Positions 6,911 through 14,704 of a stretch of DNA of 37,240 nt are shown piece by piece. The translations under genes and the position numbers were made by a program. The stretch covers positions 1-37,240 of the forward strand of contig MVQO01000158.1 in the NCBI GenBank assembly GCA_002067585.1, written 5' to 3'. Under the pieces are notes generated by a model that ran no database searches, was not told the DNA's origin, and saw nothing but the letters and a program-made list of their open reading frames with translations. This DNA is from Syntrophorhabdus sp. PtaB.Bin027. GTDB taxonomy: Bacteria; Desulfobacterota; Syntrophorhabdia; Syntrophorhabdales; Syntrophorhabdaceae. Each line of letters begins with the position of its first letter. Position 1 is the stretch's first letter.

Positions 6911-8257
6911 TCACTCCTTGTATGGTTCTATTATCCCTTTCTCCATCAGTATGGCAACCTGATCCCTGGCTCGCCTGATCTTCAATTCAGCTGTTTTGAA
7001 AAGTTCCTGTTCTGAGAATTTAAGCCGTGCTACTCCCTGCTCCATTGCCTTTTTTGCAACTGCAACCGCCTCCCTTGGAAATACCTCCCATTCATCCATT
7101 GTAGGAAGAAGATAATCCTCACGAAGTCCCTTGTCTTCAGCACATTTTGCCAATTCAATTGCCGCTGCTATGCACATCTCGTCAGTAATGGTTCTTGCCA
7201 TTACATCCAGTGTACCCCGGAAGATTGCAGGAAAACCGACCGAATTGTTCACCTGGTTCGGGAAATCACTTCTTCCTGTGGCAACTATGCGTGCACCTGC
7301 CTCCTTAGCCTCCCAGGGCCAAATCTCCGGTATAGGATTGGCACAGGCAAAAACGATTGCATTATCGGCCATGTCAGAAATCCACTCCTTTTGAATAGTA
7401 TCAGGACCAGATTTGGAGAGGGCAATAACCACATCCTGTCCTTTCATGGCCTCAGCCATCCCGCCCACCCTGTTTTCAGCATTCGTTGTACCGCAGAACT
7501 CAAGCTTCTCCTTGTGTGTTGACTTAATATCATCCCTTTTCCTGTTCAATATTCCCTTGCTGTCCACTACGATCATTTTTTTTGGATCAGCACCCGCCTT
7601 GATAAGCATCCGGACAATGCAGACATTTGCAGCACCAATGCCTATCATAGTGATCTTCACATCCTCCATTTTTTTGTTCACCAGCTTCAGTGCGTTGATG
7701 AGACCGGCCAGTGTAACAGCCGCTGTTCCCTGCTGATCATCATGCCAAACCGGGATTGTCATTTCTGATCTCAATTTTTCCAGTATATAAAAACACTTTG
7801 GATTCTCGATATCTTCAAGGTTAATCCCTCCAAAAGAAGGGGTCAAGAGTTTCACTGTTCGTATAAACTCGTCAGGATCCTTTGTATCGAGACAGATGGG
7901 GAATGCATCCACACCGCCAAGATATTTAAAGAGCAGTGCTTTTCCTTCCATAACAGGAAGGCCGGCAAGGGGCCCTATATCACCAAGCCCGAGAACCCTT
8001 GTACCATCAGTAACAACTCCAACCATGTTCGCTCTGTTTGTGTATTCATAGCCCAAATCAGGGTTCTTGTTGATCTCCTTGCATGGTTCTGCAACGCCGG
8101 GAGTATACCAGATGGCAAAATCGTTGATATCCCGAATTACACATTTGGGAACTACCTCAATCTTGCCCTTATAATATGGATGCATCTTGAGTGCATCCTG
8201 GGCAGGTTTCTTAGCCTTCTCAAGAAGCTCTTCCTTTGTTACCTTATTTTTTTCCAT
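6911..8257 (-). CDS. Malic enzyme (malate dehydrogenase, oxaloacetate-decarboxylating)
   Basis: Interconverts malate with pyruvate plus CO2 using NAD(P). With the ATG at 8257 the protein has 448 residues, typical of the short bacterial form. I prefer this start to the ATG five codons upstream because an SD (AGGGGGGAA) sits directly before it. Catalytic Y51 (IWYTPGVAEPC), K106 (MEGKALLFK), E149-D150 and D173-D174 (WHDDQQGTA) are present, as is the NAD(P)-binding GIGAANVCI near 207-215. It heads a tightly packed pair with fumarase alpha, so the operon links fumarate to pyruvate. The cofactor cannot be judged from the motifs. A candidate promoter lies at 8318-8345. Confidence 0.94.
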   Translation of the reverse strand: MEKNKVTKEELLEKAKKPAQDALKMHPYYKGKIEVVPKCVIRDINDFAIWYTPGVAEPCKEINKNPDLGYEYTNRANMVGVVTDGTRVLGLGDIGPLAGLPVMEGKALLFKYLGGVDAFPICLDTKDPDEFIRTVKLLTPSFGGINLEDIENPKCFYILEKLRSEMTIPVWHDDQQGTAAVTLAGLINALKLVNKKMEDVKITMIGIGAANVCIVRMLIKAGADPKKMIVVDSKGILNRKRDDIKSTHKEKLEFCGTTNAENRVGGMAEAMKGQDVVIALSKSGPDTIQKEWISDMADNAIVFACANPIPEIWPWEAKEAGARIVATGRSDFPNQVNNSVGFPAIFRGTLDVMARTITDEMCIAAAIELAKCAEDKGLREDYLLPTMDEWEVFPREAVAVAKKAMEQGVARLKFSEQELFKTAELKIRRARDQVAILMEKGIIEPYKE

Positions 8258-8317
8258 GATTCCCCCCTTCATTTGACTTATTAGAGAAACAGCTTTTATG
8301 TTTAAGTTTGGTATAAG

Positions 8318-8345
8318 ATTGTATAGCTATTTAGAAAAAATTCAA
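8318..8345 (-). promoter_or_regulatory. Candidate sigma-70 promoter for malic enzyme-fumarase
   Basis: On the minus strand TTGAAT (8345-8340), a 16-bp spacer and TACAAT (8323-8318). The predicted start near 8311 gives a leader of roughly 54 nt. The rest of the 205-bp gap to sucD shows nothing else clear, and sucCD read-through is possible. Confidence 0.45.
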
Positions 8346-8462
8346 AGAGAAAACTGAACAAAGGTGATGAAAATACTGCCAATGCGACGATGAATCACCG
8401 CCATACAAGATTCTATAATTTATTGACATTTAATTGATAGCTGACGGCTCACCGATATATGA

Positions 8463-9335
8463 TTATCTCAGATTGTTCTTCCTTGCCCAATCAGCCACAT
8501 GAATTGGACTCTCGAGGATTTCCACCCCTGCCGCCCTCAACTCTTTCTGCTTGCCGTCAACCGTCCCTGCTGCCCCTCTCACAATTGCGCCTGCATGTCC
8601 CATTCTTTTACCCTGGGGAGACTGACGGCCTGCAATGTAGGCCGCAACTGGCTTTGTCATCCGCCTCGATATAAATCCGGCAGCCTTTTCTTCCTGCTCT
8701 CCTCCCACTTCCCCAACAATAATCACAGCATCAGTATCAGTATCTCGTTCAAATAATTCAAGGATATCAGCGAGATTCCTCAAGACAACCGGATCTGCGC
8801 CCATTCCCACAACTGTGCTCTGGCCGACGTTTACTTCTGAGAGGATACCTGCAAATTCATAGGAAAGAGTTCCACTCCTGGAAATGATTCCTACACGACC
8901 CGGAGCAAAGAGTGATGCTGGCATAATACCCATTTTTCCTTTTCCAGGAGATAGAATTCCTGGCGTTGTCGGGCCGAGGGCGAATACACCTTTTTCCACA
9001 GCATAGCTGCGCATCTTCATAACGTCTCTCACCGGAATGTGCTCAGGGACAACAACGATCAGCTTTATCCCTGCATCGATTGTTTCTAAAAAAGCATCGA
9101 GCACGAATGCAGCAGGAACAAAAAACACAGATGCATTTGCTCCCGTCTCCTTCACAGCTTCAAGAACGCTGTCAAAAACTGGTACCCCTTCCACAGTTGT
9201 CCCGCCCTTTCCGGGCGTAACGCCTCCTACAACCCTCGTTCCATATTCAAGCATCCAGTGAGTCTGGACGCTTCCAATGCGGCCGGTGATACCCTGCACA
9301 ATAACCCGCGTAGAATCGTCAATCAATATACTCAT
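8463..9335 (-). CDS. sucD: Succinyl-CoA synthetase (ADP/GDP-forming), alpha subunit
   Basis: With SucC, reversibly converts succinyl-CoA, phosphate and NDP to succinate, CoA and NTP. The 290-residue length is standard. The CoA-binding Rossmann part (QGITGRIG, 14-21), VVGGVTPGKGG and the VPEHIPVRD loop are present. H247 in MGHAGAIV is the phosphorylated histidine. Small departures from the usual pattern are GPTTPGI where GPN(T/C)PGI is common, and VVGMGADPVVLRN for VGIGGDP. It starts 3 bp after the sucC stop, with its SD (GGGAGAGG) inside the end of sucC. No succinate dehydrogenase gene is in the window. In this setting it could run either way, making ATP or activating succinate. Confidence 0.94.
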   Translation of the reverse strand: MSILIDDSTRVIVQGITGRIGSVQTHWMLEYGTRVVGGVTPGKGGTTVEGVPVFDSVLEAVKETGANASVFFVPAAFVLDAFLETIDAGIKLIVVVPEHIPVRDVMKMRSYAVEKGVFALGPTTPGILSPGKGKMGIMPASLFAPGRVGIISRSGTLSYEFAGILSEVNVGQSTVVGMGADPVVLRNLADILELFERDTDTDAVIIVGEVGGEQEEKAAGFISRRMTKPVAAYIAGRQSPQGKRMGHAGAIVRGAAGTVDGKQKELRAAGVEILESPIHVADWARKNNLR

Positions 9336-9338
9336 CGC

Positions 9339-10478
9339 TTAACCTCTCCCAACAAGTTCATATAGCTTATCGATTGCTTTTTCGGTTGCCGTTTCTGTCA
9401 CCACGTGGACTCCGGCAGAACGAAAAATCTCCCACGTCTCCTCTTGACGGTTCCCAAGGGCTTTCGCAACAACAGGAATCCTTACGTTGCGTTCGTGAAT
9501 ATAACGTACCACACCCTTGGCACCTTCATGGATCGGGTTTATTCCACCGTACACATTAATGAATATAGCTCTGAGATCAGGCTTCATCATGATAAGTTCC
9601 ATACACTTGTAAAGCAGGTCAGCCGTTATACCTCCCCCTGTTTCAAGGAAGTTTGCTGGCTTCATCTTCTCCCCTATTATATCCATGGAGGCCATGCCAA
9701 GACCAGCACCGGATGAAATAAGCCCTATATCTCCATCAAGATCAACATAAGTAACACCTATTTCCCGGCCACGGCGTTCAAGAGGATTCTCTATCCTGTC
9801 TATCCGGTCTGGAAGAGGAAAACGTATCCTTGACAATGCTGAGTCATCAACTTCCAGCACAGCATCAACGGCAAGGAGACCACCATTGGGGCGAACCACA
9901 AGTGGATTGATTTCAGCAATCAGTGCCTCATAGCGCCTGGCGATATTATAAAGCTGGCCGATAATATCGCTCCAGGAAGCGATCAACTGTTCTTTGAGAC
10001 CCAATCTCCTCAGGAGGGACCGGGCCAAATACGGGTAATAGCCGAAGGAGGGATCTATATGAATTGACGCAACCTTCTCAGGAGAATTCCTGGCTGTTTC
10101 TTCAATTAGCATGCCCCCTTCAGTACTGACTACAATAACAGGCCTTCCCGAATAACCGTCAACCGTAATACCCAGATACAATTCTTTCTCAATCGCTGCT
10201 TTTTCACATACAAGTACCTTACGTACAGGCAACCCCTTTATGTCGGAGCTAAGCATTTCCTCAGCCACATCTTCCAGCTCATCCTGTGTCAACGCTACCC
10301 TGACTCCACCGGCAAGACCACGGCCTCCCGCAAGCACCTGGGCCTTCAGCATAACAGGAAATCCAATCTCCCCAGCTATCTGGAGCGCTTCGTGCGTTGT
10401 TCCGGCAATACCCCTCCGGGGAACAGGGATTCGGTTCTGCTCAAAAATGTCTAATGTTTCGTACTCATGAAGTCTCAT
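9339..10478 (-). CDS. sucC: Succinyl-CoA synthetase, beta subunit (ATP-grasp)
   Basis: The nucleotide- and succinate-binding partner of SucD. With the ATG at 10478 the protein is 379 residues and opens with the family's MRLHEYE. The longer frame from 10511 lacks an SD, whereas AAGGGATAG sits just before 10478. ATP-grasp features include PVMLKAQVLAGGRGLAGGV near 40-60 and STEGGMLIEETA. The C-terminal ligase domain shows FLETGGG, then NVYGGINPIHEGAKG where many SucC proteins have GGIxRCDxIAxG. Nucleotide preference is not evident. It is first in the long leftward run and has a strong sigma-70 promoter. Confidence 0.94.
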   Translation of the reverse strand: MRLHEYETLDIFEQNRIPVPRRGIAGTTHEALQIAGEIGFPVMLKAQVLAGGRGLAGGVRVALTQDELEDVAEEMLSSDIKGLPVRKVLVCEKAAIEKELYLGITVDGYSGRPVIVVSTEGGMLIEETARNSPEKVASIHIDPSFGYYPYLARSLLRRLGLKEQLIASWSDIIGQLYNIARRYEALIAEINPLVVRPNGGLLAVDAVLEVDDSALSRIRFPLPDRIDRIENPLERRGREIGVTYVDLDGDIGLISSGAGLGMASMDIIGEKMKPANFLETGGGITADLLYKCMELIMMKPDLRAIFINVYGGINPIHEGAKGVVRYIHERNVRIPVVAKALGNRQEETWEIFRSAGVHVVTETATEKAIDKLYELVGRG

Positions 10479-10538
10479 GGCTATCCCTTGAAATGGAGTT
10501 AACTTGCACACAGGTTTGTTAAAACCGTGCCATGGCCA

Positions 10539-10567
10539 AGTATAAACAGACGATCACTGGATGTCAA
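10539..10567 (-). promoter_or_regulatory. Sigma-70 promoter of sucCD
   Basis: On the minus strand TTGACA (10567-10562), exactly 17 bp, then TATACT (10544-10539). Transcription should start near 10532, giving a leader of about 54 nt. A perfect 8-bp palindrome GCCATGGC (10529-10536) covers the expected start and could be an operator. Confidence 0.78.
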
Positions 10568-10675
10568 TGAAAATAAATTGAAAATCCAATTCAATAATGA
10601 ATCAAAATAAACAAAATCGCTCGGGTTGAAGGGTTCTTTGGTGAGTACAGCATGCCCGAACAAGAGATAATGCCA

Positions 10676-10719
10676 GATACCCTAAGCTAAATTGCCATGA
10701 GGCAATGAAATCAGGTATT
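10676..10719 (+). other. Two-stem hairpin in the sucC/gntR divergent region
   Basis: AGATACC (10675-10681) can pair with GGTATTT (10714-10720, one G-U), and ATTGCC (10691-10696) with GGCAAT (10701-10706) around an ATGA tetraloop. It lies upstream of the predicted gntR promoter and more than 100 bp upstream of the sucC promoter, so it would not be in either predicted leader. It may be a DNA dyad or part of an unseen RNA. Apart from this and the promoters, nothing else clear is seen in 10479-10843. Confidence 0.3.
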
Positions 10720-10806
10720 TTCTATTAGGAAAGGTTGCAAAGATCAACGCAAAGAAATGTTGTTGCCGGAATAGACAATACAAAACTTTATCATTATAAA
10801 ATTTAA

Positions 10807-10835
10807 TTGCAAATTTAATTTAATTGATATACAAT
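10807..10835 (+). promoter_or_regulatory. gntR promoter with overlapping palindrome
   Basis: TTGCAA (10807-10812), 17 bp, TACAAT (10830-10835). The palindrome ATTG-N5-CAAT (10823-10835) covers the -10 box, a plausible self-regulatory operator for a GntR protein. The predicted start (about 10842) is almost at the ATG (10844), so the mRNA would be nearly leaderless. Confidence 0.6.
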
Positions 10836-10843
10836 GACCTATT

Positions 10844-11542
10844 ATGAAACCCAAAACCAAAAAAACAACAAAACCACAGGCAGACAGCAGCCAAATAGCA
10901 TATCAAGGTATTCGACGCATGCTGTACACCAAGGAACTAGCTCCCGGACAAAAGATAGCCTACCGGGACCTCGCTGAGAAGTTGAAATTGAGCCCAACGC
11001 CTATCATACAGGCATTAAAATGGCTCGAATTGCAGGGTTTCGTGCTTCATGAGCCTAAACGGGGATATTCTATGGCGCCCTTTAGCCTTAAAGAGATTGA
11101 AGAGCTCTATGAGCTTCGTGAACTCATTGAACCATCCCTGATACCTGCCACCATTCAGCATATCAACAGGGATGGGCTGAAAAACCTGAAGACAGCGTTG
11201 GAAGCACACTTTTCAGCAGAACGGGAGTTCTATTTAAAGGAAAGGCTTTTTAAAAATAAGGAATTTCACATGACCCTTGCGTCTCTCTCTGAAAAAGAGA
11301 CACAGATACGGATTCTGCAGAATGTCTTCGACATGTTATTCCTTAAATACGGTGGTAATTATCTGCCCATGTCATCTCTTACAGCTACAGATCAGGAGCA
11401 TCAAGAAATATATGATGCAGTTGCCTTACGAAATCTTGAAAGGGCACAGAATGTCCTCAAGAATCATCTCACTAATGTGAAGATACAGGTCCTATCGAGC
11501 GTTAAAAAGATACTGGCTGAGCAGGAAAGGTCTCCATTCTGA
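10844..11542 (+). CDS. GntR-family transcription regulator with FCD domain
   Basis: A 232-residue DNA-binding repressor/activator of the FadR/FCD subgroup, which usually responds to organic acids. The N-terminal winged helix-turn-helix spans about residues 18-78: IAYQGIRRMLYTKELAPGQ, then LAEKLKLSPTPIIQALKWLE for the recognition helix, then GYSMAPFS. The all-helical FCD ligand domain follows, with EFHMTLASLS and a DQEHQEIYDAV block near 185-196 whose His/Asp residues usually bind a metal. The basic N-terminal tail (about 12 residues) is longer than usual. No SD precedes ATG 10844; the next ATG is inside the HTH. The dehydratase-like gene follows by 48 bp and is its likeliest target along with itself. 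The effector is unknown. Confidence 0.88.
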   Translation: MKPKTKKTTKPQADSSQIAYQGIRRMLYTKELAPGQKIAYRDLAEKLKLSPTPIIQALKWLELQGFVLHEPKRGYSMAPFSLKEIEELYELRELIEPSLIPATIQHINRDGLKNLKTALEAHFSAEREFYLKERLFKNKEFHMTLASLSEKETQIRILQNVFDMLFLKYGGNYLPMSSLTATDQEHQEIYDAVALRNLERAQNVLKNHLTNVKIQVLSSVKKILAEQERSPF

Positions 11543-11590
11543 AATATAAACCTAAGACCAGATAATGGTAAAACGAGGAGGGAATGTAGT

Positions 11591-13027
11591 ATGGGTATTA
11601 AAACAAAAGAAGAATACATTGCATCGATTGGGGCACTCAAGCCCACAGCTTACATGTTTGGTAAGAAACTCACCAGCATTGTGGATAACCCACGCCTTCG
11701 TGCGGGTATAGAGGCTACTGGCGCCACCTACGAGCTTGCCAATATGCCGGAGAACAAGGACCTTATGATCACAATAAGCCCTCTCATTAATGAACCGGTT
11801 AGTCGGTTCACATTGCCCCCCGCCAGCATAGAAGATCTAGTAGCAAGAGTAAAAGTGAACCGCAAAGTTGCTAACTACGTCGGAACTTGTCATCAGAGAT
11901 GCACAGGACTTGATTGTCTCTCAACTCTTGCAATCGTAACCTATGATATCGATAAAAAATATGGCACTAACTACAACAAGAATTTCACGGAGTTTTTGAA
12001 GCACATGCAGAAGAATGACTTAACTGCGAATGCCGGAGTCACAGACGTGAAAGGCGATCGGTCACTGGCTCCACACGAACAAGTGGACAAAGACATGTTT
12101 GTCCGTGTTGTAGAAAAACGTGACGACGGTATTGTTGTTCGGGGTGCCAAGGCCCACCAGACGGGTTCCCTTTCATCTCATGAAATCATCGTGATCCCAA
12201 CCCGTGCCATGGGAAAAAACGACAAAGACTATTCCGTTTCCTTTGCCGTTCCTTCAGACACAAAGGGATTAATCCATGTAGTCGGCAGATCCAGTCTGGA
12301 TATGCGGGAACTGGATGGCTGTGACATCGGTAATGCCTACTACTCCAAGTACTGCCCTACCCTGATTTTTGACAATGTATTTGTTCCCTGGGAACGCGTT
12401 TTCATGTGTGGTGAGACAGAGTTTGCATCTGAGATGGTCATAAAATTTTCCTCTTTTCACCGCCAGAGCCATGGTGGGTGCAAATCGGGCAAGATTGACT
12501 GTATGGTGGGTGCAGCCCTTACTTTAATGGACTACAATGGGACCTCAAAGGCTGGTCATTTGAAACAGAAAGTCATCGACATGATCCACAGAGCTGAAAC
12601 CTTATACGGTTGCTGTCTTGCCTCTTCCTATGAAGGCAAACAACAGCCTTCAGGGGCATACTTCATCGATACTGTTCTCGCCAATGCTTCCAAAATACAT
12701 GAGGGCAAAGAAATGGCTGAGGCTACCCGATTGATGATCGATGCATGCGGTGGTTTTGTGGCTGACCTTCCATCGGATAGAGATTTTGAGAATCCTGACA
12801 TAGGCGACCTTCTGAAAAAATACCTGAAAGCCGTTGACACCGTCCCTGTGGAAAACAGGGTCAAAATGTATCGATTAGCTGAAAAGCTCGCCCTCGAAAG
12901 CGCAGATACAATCTCTGATATCCATGGTGGTGGCTCACCGGAGGCTCATCGTGTAACTATTTTCCGTGAAACTGATGTGGAGAGCAAGAAAAAAGCTGCT
13001 AGGCGTCTGGCAGGAATAAAAGAATAA
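11591..13027 (+). CDS. 4-hydroxybutyryl-CoA dehydratase/vinylacetyl-CoA isomerase-like (AbfD family)
   Basis: A flavin and [4Fe-4S] enzyme of the HpaB/AbfD superfamily. AbfD dehydrates 4-hydroxybutyryl-CoA to crotonyl-CoA by a ketyl-radical route. The 478-residue length fits. The four cluster ligands known for the Clostridium aminobutyricum enzyme (C99, C103, H292, C299) are matched in spacing by C100 and C104 (GTCHQRC) and by H290 and C297 (FHRQSHGGC). Simple HpaB hydroxylases lack this set, so a dehydratase-type reaction is favoured, though the substrate may be another 4-hydroxyacyl-CoA. SD GAGGAGGG precedes ATG 11591. It sits 48 bp after the GntR gene. No 4-hydroxybutyrate CoA-transferase or dehydrogenase is adjacent. 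The product, crotonyl-CoA, would enter beta-oxidation. Confidence 0.87.
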   Translation: MGIKTKEEYIASIGALKPTAYMFGKKLTSIVDNPRLRAGIEATGATYELANMPENKDLMITISPLINEPVSRFTLPPASIEDLVARVKVNRKVANYVGTCHQRCTGLDCLSTLAIVTYDIDKKYGTNYNKNFTEFLKHMQKNDLTANAGVTDVKGDRSLAPHEQVDKDMFVRVVEKRDDGIVVRGAKAHQTGSLSSHEIIVIPTRAMGKNDKDYSVSFAVPSDTKGLIHVVGRSSLDMRELDGCDIGNAYYSKYCPTLIFDNVFVPWERVFMCGETEFASEMVIKFSSFHRQSHGGCKSGKIDCMVGAALTLMDYNGTSKAGHLKQKVIDMIHRAETLYGCCLASSYEGKQQPSGAYFIDTVLANASKIHEGKEMAEATRLMIDACGGFVADLPSDRDFENPDIGDLLKKYLKAVDTVPVENRVKMYRLAEKLALESADTISDIHGGGSPEAHRVTIFRETDVESKKKAARRLAGIKE

Positions 13028-13045
13028 AATACTTCAATTAATTCA

Positions 13046-13088
13046 AAAGGGTCAGGGTGGGGTACCAGAACCCTTCCCTCGACCCTTT
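13046..13088. terminator. Long hairpin between convergent genes, possible terminator
   Basis: AAAGGGTC (13046-13053) pairs with GACCCTTT (13081-13088). The stem can continue through AGGG/CCCT with a 1-nt bulge and an inner GGGT/ACCC. Read leftward, the stem is followed by TTTTGAATTAATT, a fair U-rich tail. Read rightward the tail is poor. It lies between the ends of the dehydratase gene and the RsbW-like gene. Confidence 0.55.
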
Positions 13089-13143
13089 CCCTGACGTTGA
13101 CTCCTTTTACCTTCGAACACCTAGGCCCTTGGATTCGTTGTAA

Positions 13144-13587
13144 TCAGTTGCGACCCCTAACCGGGGGGATGGTCAGAATTAGTATGTTTTTGTCCTTTCC
13201 ACGAATGTACTCTATGTTCTTCACTGCTTTTTTCAACATCTTTGTTGATGGTATTTTCTCATGTGCCGAAACCAGCTCAACCTCGGGAAATGTTCCGGCA
13301 AGAAGCATGTTAAAAGGTTTGCCCGTGTCCCATATATGAATAAGTGTTGCACCACTGTCAAGAAGCTCACAGGAAATAGTTATCTCCTCTTTGCCCTCAG
13401 GGCATGCAAATTCAATAATATTTTGGACTACCTCCTCAATGGCAAGGCCAATCGTTTTAACCTTATCGTCTTCCATACCTGTCTCAAAAACTATTGAAGA
13501 AACAAACTCAATCAGATCCTGAACCGAATCTGGGATTGCTGGCCGTACTATCTTGTCCGGTTCTTTTTCATCGAGGCTTTTTTTCAT
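13144..13587 (-). CDS. RsbW-like anti-sigma/serine kinase-type ATPase domain protein
   Basis: A stand-alone 147-residue GHKL (HATPase_c) domain of the RsbW/SpoIIAB type, normally a serine kinase that holds a sigma factor or phosphorylates an anti-sigma antagonist. The N box is clear (IEEVVQNIIEFA, N56) and so is the G1 box (WDTGKPF, D87, G89). The region where a glycine-rich ATP-lid motif is expected reads EKIPSTKMLKKAVKNIEY (about 110-127) with no GxG, so ATP binding may be altered. I start at ATG 13587, since the 25-residue extension in the longer frame is hydrophobic and unlike the family. SD is weak (AAAGGA, about 14 nt away). No STAS antagonist, PP2C phosphatase or sigma gene is adjacent. 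Confidence 0.75.
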   Translation of the reverse strand: MKKSLDEKEPDKIVRPAIPDSVQDLIEFVSSIVFETGMEDDKVKTIGLAIEEVVQNIIEFACPEGKEEITISCELLDSGATLIHIWDTGKPFNMLLAGTFPEVELVSAHEKIPSTKMLKKAVKNIEYIRGKDKNILILTIPPVRGRN

Positions 13588-13738
13588 ATGGCAGATAAAT
13601 CCTTTTCTCTGAGTATTCCAAACGAAGGAATTGTACCATAAAAACAGAGAAAATATATACAAAAGTAGTTTCTATCAGGGTTAGAAACAAAACGCTTGAT
13701 TTCTTCTCCAACCTCGGTATCATAATGATAATTGATCT

Positions 13739-14581
13739 GTGGAATATAAAAATGCTCATCCATTGGGAGATAAAAAAATCACAACAATAAACACTTGCTT
13801 TATAATAACCGTCATAGGCCTTCTTTTCATGTTCTCATCCCCTGTTACTGGGGAAATTGACCCTCAGTACAAAGATCGGATAGACACCCTTACCGCTAAA
13901 ATATTAGTAACGGGATTTAGCGAGGAAGAGATACGGCAGATATTTTCTGATGAGCGTGTGATGATTTATCCTCAAATCCTTGAACGGAGTGGTAAAGGCC
14001 TGCCTTATTTCAGTAAGAAATTCGGCCTTCTAACAAAAAAATCACTGGAACGAGGGCAAAAATTCCTTAACGAAAACAAAGAAGTGCTGGTGCGGGTTGA
14101 AGCAAATTATGGTGTAGACAAAGAGATTATTATTGCCATTCTCAGGCTCGAAACAAACTTCAACAGATACGTTGGAAAATATCCCATTTTCAATAGCCTT
14201 CTTACCCTCGCCTTAGTAGAAAATAGACGCTCCCCATGGGCTGAAAATGAGCTTATCGAACTTTTCTGGATAGCAAAAATGCTTAACAAGAATCCACTTT
14301 CCATTAAAGGTTCATGGGCAGGGGCATTCGGAATGGCACAATTTATTCCCTCATCTTACCGGAAATACGCTGTTGATGAGAACAATGACGGAATTATTGA
14401 TCTCTTCGATGTTCCCGATGCGTGTGCGAGCATTGCAAACTATCTTTTATCTCACGGATGGGAAAAGAACAACCCTGATAAGAACCGGAAGGCTGTTTAT
14501 GCATATAACCACTGCGATGAATATGTAAAAGCCATCTTTGCATATGCCAAAGCCCTCAAAAGCTGCTCCGCCAAGAAATAA
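13739..14581 (+). CDS. Lytic murein transglycosylase (MltB/SLT_2 type)
   Basis: A periplasmic or envelope enzyme that cleaves peptidoglycan to 1,6-anhydro-muropeptides. The 280-residue protein has an N-terminal hydrophobic segment (about 14-36, ending SSPVTG), a likely signal peptide with no lipobox cysteine in the usual place. The catalytic E138 lies in IIAILRLETNF. It is followed by GAFGMAQFIPSSY and an EF-hand-like DENNDGIIDLFD loop, both classic for MltB, then the closing IANYLLSHGW and AYNHCDEYV. The start is uncertain: GTG 13739 opens the frame without an SD, and TTG 13763 would leave a more compact signal peptide. It stands alone between unrelated genes. Confidence 0.9.
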   Translation: MEYKNAHPLGDKKITTINTCFIITVIGLLFMFSSPVTGEIDPQYKDRIDTLTAKILVTGFSEEEIRQIFSDERVMIYPQILERSGKGLPYFSKKFGLLTKKSLERGQKFLNENKEVLVRVEANYGVDKEIIIAILRLETNFNRYVGKYPIFNSLLTLALVENRRSPWAENELIELFWIAKMLNKNPLSIKGSWAGAFGMAQFIPSSYRKYAVDENNDGIIDLFDVPDACASIANYLLSHGWEKNNPDKNRKAVYAYNHCDEYVKAIFAYAKALKSCSAKK

Positions 14582-14704
14582 ACAACCCTGTAAAGAGCAT
14601 TTTCAAGTCGAATACAGTTAGGCCAGAAGCCATGACTTTTCTCTACACCTTTTTATTAAAAATGTTACAATACGGAGAGGAAAGCAGGGAGGGAAGATCA
14701 ATCC

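Noticed and set aside
10520..10540. Minus-strand TGGCAC as a sigma-54 promoter for sucC
   Set aside because: The -12 part reads TAAC, so the required GC is missing, and a near-consensus sigma-70 promoter (TTGACA-17-TATACT) lies just upstream.
13739..13765. Firm choice of the lytic transglycosylase start
   Set aside because: Neither GTG 13739 nor TTG 13763 has an SD, so the start is left open in the entry.
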